A stretch of 7,101 nucleotides of DNA, taken from Alphaproteobacteria bacterium. Its GTDB lineage: Bacteria; Pseudomonadota; Alphaproteobacteria; Rickettsiales; UBA3002. The notes beneath the pieces are model-generated. The model was not told the DNA's origin. It worked only from the letters and a program-made list of their open reading frames with translations, and made no database searches. Location: assembly GCA_021732545.1 (NCBI GenBank), contig JAKFUW010000084.1:1-7101 (forward strand). Reading direction: 5' to 3'. The position numbers and the translations under genes are program-made. Of the stretch, positions 5,876 to 7,101 are shown piece after piece (position 1 is the first letter of the stretch; every line of letters begins with the position of its first letter).

Positions 5876-7101
5876 TTACTCGACGGTTACAGATTTTGCA
5901 AGGTTGCGGGGTTGATCGACATCGGTGCCTTTAATCACAGCGGTATGATAGGCTAAAAGCTGAGCAGGAACGGCGTATAATATGGATGATACGAAAGGGT
6001 CCACATCGGGCAGGCGAATGGATTGGGCGATGATGCCCTCTAATTTCTCCAAGCCTTTTTGGTCGCTGAATGCGATGATTTTGGCGCCGCGCGCTGCCGC
6101 TTCTTGAATGTTGGAGAATGTTTTGTCAAACAGCGCATCCGACGGAATAAACGCAATCACGGGCATGTTCTCATCAATCAAGGCGATGGGGCCGTGTTTC
6201 ATTTCGCCAGCAGCATATGCTTCGGCATGGATGTAGGATATTTCCTTCATTTTCAGCGCGGCTTCGTATGCAATCGCATAGGACGTGCCGCGCCCGATAA
6301 ATAGCATATCTTGGGCCGATGACACATAGTGCGCAAGCGCGAGAATCGCTTCGTCATGGTGCAAAATTTCGGATATTTTGGCAGGTACTTCGGCCAGCGC
6401 ATGGCATAATCGCGCAGACTCGGCGGCGCTGATGCTGCCGCGTTCTTCGGCCAATGCCAATGCCAGCACCGCAAGCGTGGCCAGTTGCGTGGTGAACGCT
6501 TTGGTGGATGCCACCCCAATTTCAGGCCCCGCATGGGTGAACATGGTGGCATCGGCTTCTTGCGCCATGCTGCTTTCCGGGCTGTTGATAACCGCCAGCG
6601 TGCGCTGACCTTTTGATTTTGCATACCGCAAAGCAGCCAGTGTATCGGCGGTTTCACCCGATTGCGAGATCACAATCGTCAGTCCTTTGGGATCAAGAAT
6701 TGGCTCGCGGTAACGAAATTCGGAGGCAATGTCGATGCAGGTCGGGATTTTGGCGACGGTTTCAAACCAGTAACTTGCAACCAGCCCCGCATAAAACGAC
6801 GTGCCACATGCCACCATCTGAATGCGCGAAATGCCTGCAAGGCTTCCCATCACATCAGGCAGATGAATCCGTCCATCGGCAGCATAGACATTAAGCGTTT
6901 GACCGATGACCACGGGTTGCTCAAAAATTTCTTTCTGCATAAAATGGCGAAAATCGCCTTTTCCTACCGCCGCGCCACTAAGCGCCGTGGCCTTGATCGG
7001 ACGCTCCACCGGTGCATCGTGCGCATCATAAATCTGCATGCCATCACGGGTGAGCACCGCCCAATCGCCCTCGTGCAAATAACAGATGGACTGGGTGAGC
7101 C
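5876..7101 (-). CDS. glmS: Glutamine-fructose-6-phosphate aminotransferase (isomerizing), N-terminus outside window
   Basis: GlmS converts fructose-6-phosphate and glutamine to glucosamine-6-phosphate, the first step towards UDP-GlcNAc for peptidoglycan and LPS; cytoplasmic. The frame is open from the right edge to TAA at 5876-5878 (407 full codons). It starts inside the linker after the glutaminase domain (CYLHEGDWAVLTRDG) and contains both SIS sugar-isomerase domains. Visible motifs are MQKEIFEQP, ACGTSFYAG (Cys codon 6806-6808), SQSGETADTLAAL (6650-6667 for SQSGET), EIGVASTKAFTTQ, and KEISYIHAEAYAAGEMKHGP, where Glu (codon 6242-6244) and His 16 residues later match E. coli E488 and H504. 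The C-terminus DQPRNLAKSVTVE equals that of E. coli, with the Lys matching K603. By alignment about 200 N-terminal residues, with the catalytic Cys1, are off the window. An in-frame TTG at 7078 is internal. The gene is intact as far as seen, and the cNMP-FHA gene follows on the same strand. Confidence 0.97.
   Translation of the reverse strand, partial: LTQSICYLHEGDWAVLTRDGMQIYDAHDAPVERPIKATALSGAAVGKGDFRHFMQKEIFEQPVVIGQTLNVYAADGRIHLPDVMGSLAGISRIQMVACGTSFYAGLVASYWFETVAKIPTCIDIASEFRYREPILDPKGLTIVISQSGETADTLAALRYAKSKGQRTLAVINSPESSMAQEADATMFTHAGPEIGVASTKAFTTQLATLAVLALALAEERGSISAAESARLCHALAEVPAKISEILHHDEAILALAHYVSSAQDMLFIGRGTSYAIAYEAALKMKEISYIHAEAYAAGEMKHGPIALIDENMPVIAFIPSDALFDKTFSNIQEAAARGAKIIAFSDQKGLEKLEGIIAQSIRLPDVDPFVSSILYAVPAQLLAYHTAVIKGTDVDQPRNLAKSVTVE

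Noticed and set aside
7076..7078. TTG as a start codon for glmS
   Set aside because: It lies within the linker following the glutaminase domain and the frame stays open to the edge; it is an internal Leu.

Overview
This window is most likely a chromosomal segment of an alphaproteobacterium with moderate GC content. The best lineage evidence is the Dxs protein: its text around the TPP/active-site region (GPTHAGAFD, EEGA-G-FAAHV, the LPD-F-DH-P C-terminus) reads like alphaproteobacterial Dxs. Intergenic palindromic repeats beginning GTCATT/GTCATC are also common in that class and its relatives. The species is not recognisable to me.

Layout, left to right: (1) the 3' two thirds of dxs on the + strand, cut by the left edge; (2) a 76-bp gap filled by a degenerate palindromic repeat; (3) a long AsmA-family envelope protein gene on the - strand, convergent with dxs; (4) a short divergent intergenic region carrying a five-unit heptanucleotide repeat; (5) a prepilin-peptidase-like membrane protein on the + strand, with an intact four-cysteine motif but altered aspartyl-protease motifs; (6) a 70-bp gap filled by a double-hairpin palindromic repeat; (7) a - strand gene fusing a cyclic-nucleotide-binding domain to an FHA-like domain; (8) a gap of about 143 bp holding a third palindromic repeat flanked by an exact 21-bp direct duplication of the start of gene 7; (9) the 3' two thirds of glmS on the - strand, cut by the right edge.

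Functionally, the outer genes are housekeeping enzymes: Dxs makes the first intermediate of the non-mevalonate isoprenoid pathway, and GlmS makes glucosamine-6-phosphate for cell wall and LPS. The inner genes concern the envelope and signalling. AsmA-like proteins belong to the envelope, the prepilin-peptidase-like protein is an inner-membrane protein, and the cNMP-FHA protein looks like a cytoplasmic ligand sensor without DNA-binding domain. Gene 7 was probably once directly coupled to glmS, before repeat insertion separated the two. I see no tRNA, rRNA, CRISPR array, transposase or phage gene.

I do not see a clear new multi-gene system. The points most worth following are the altered catalytic residues of the prepilin-peptidase-like protein, the repeat insertion that duplicated the 5' end of the cNMP-FHA gene, and three unlike palindromic elements that share the same GTCAT...ATGAC ends and occupy three of the four intergenic gaps.
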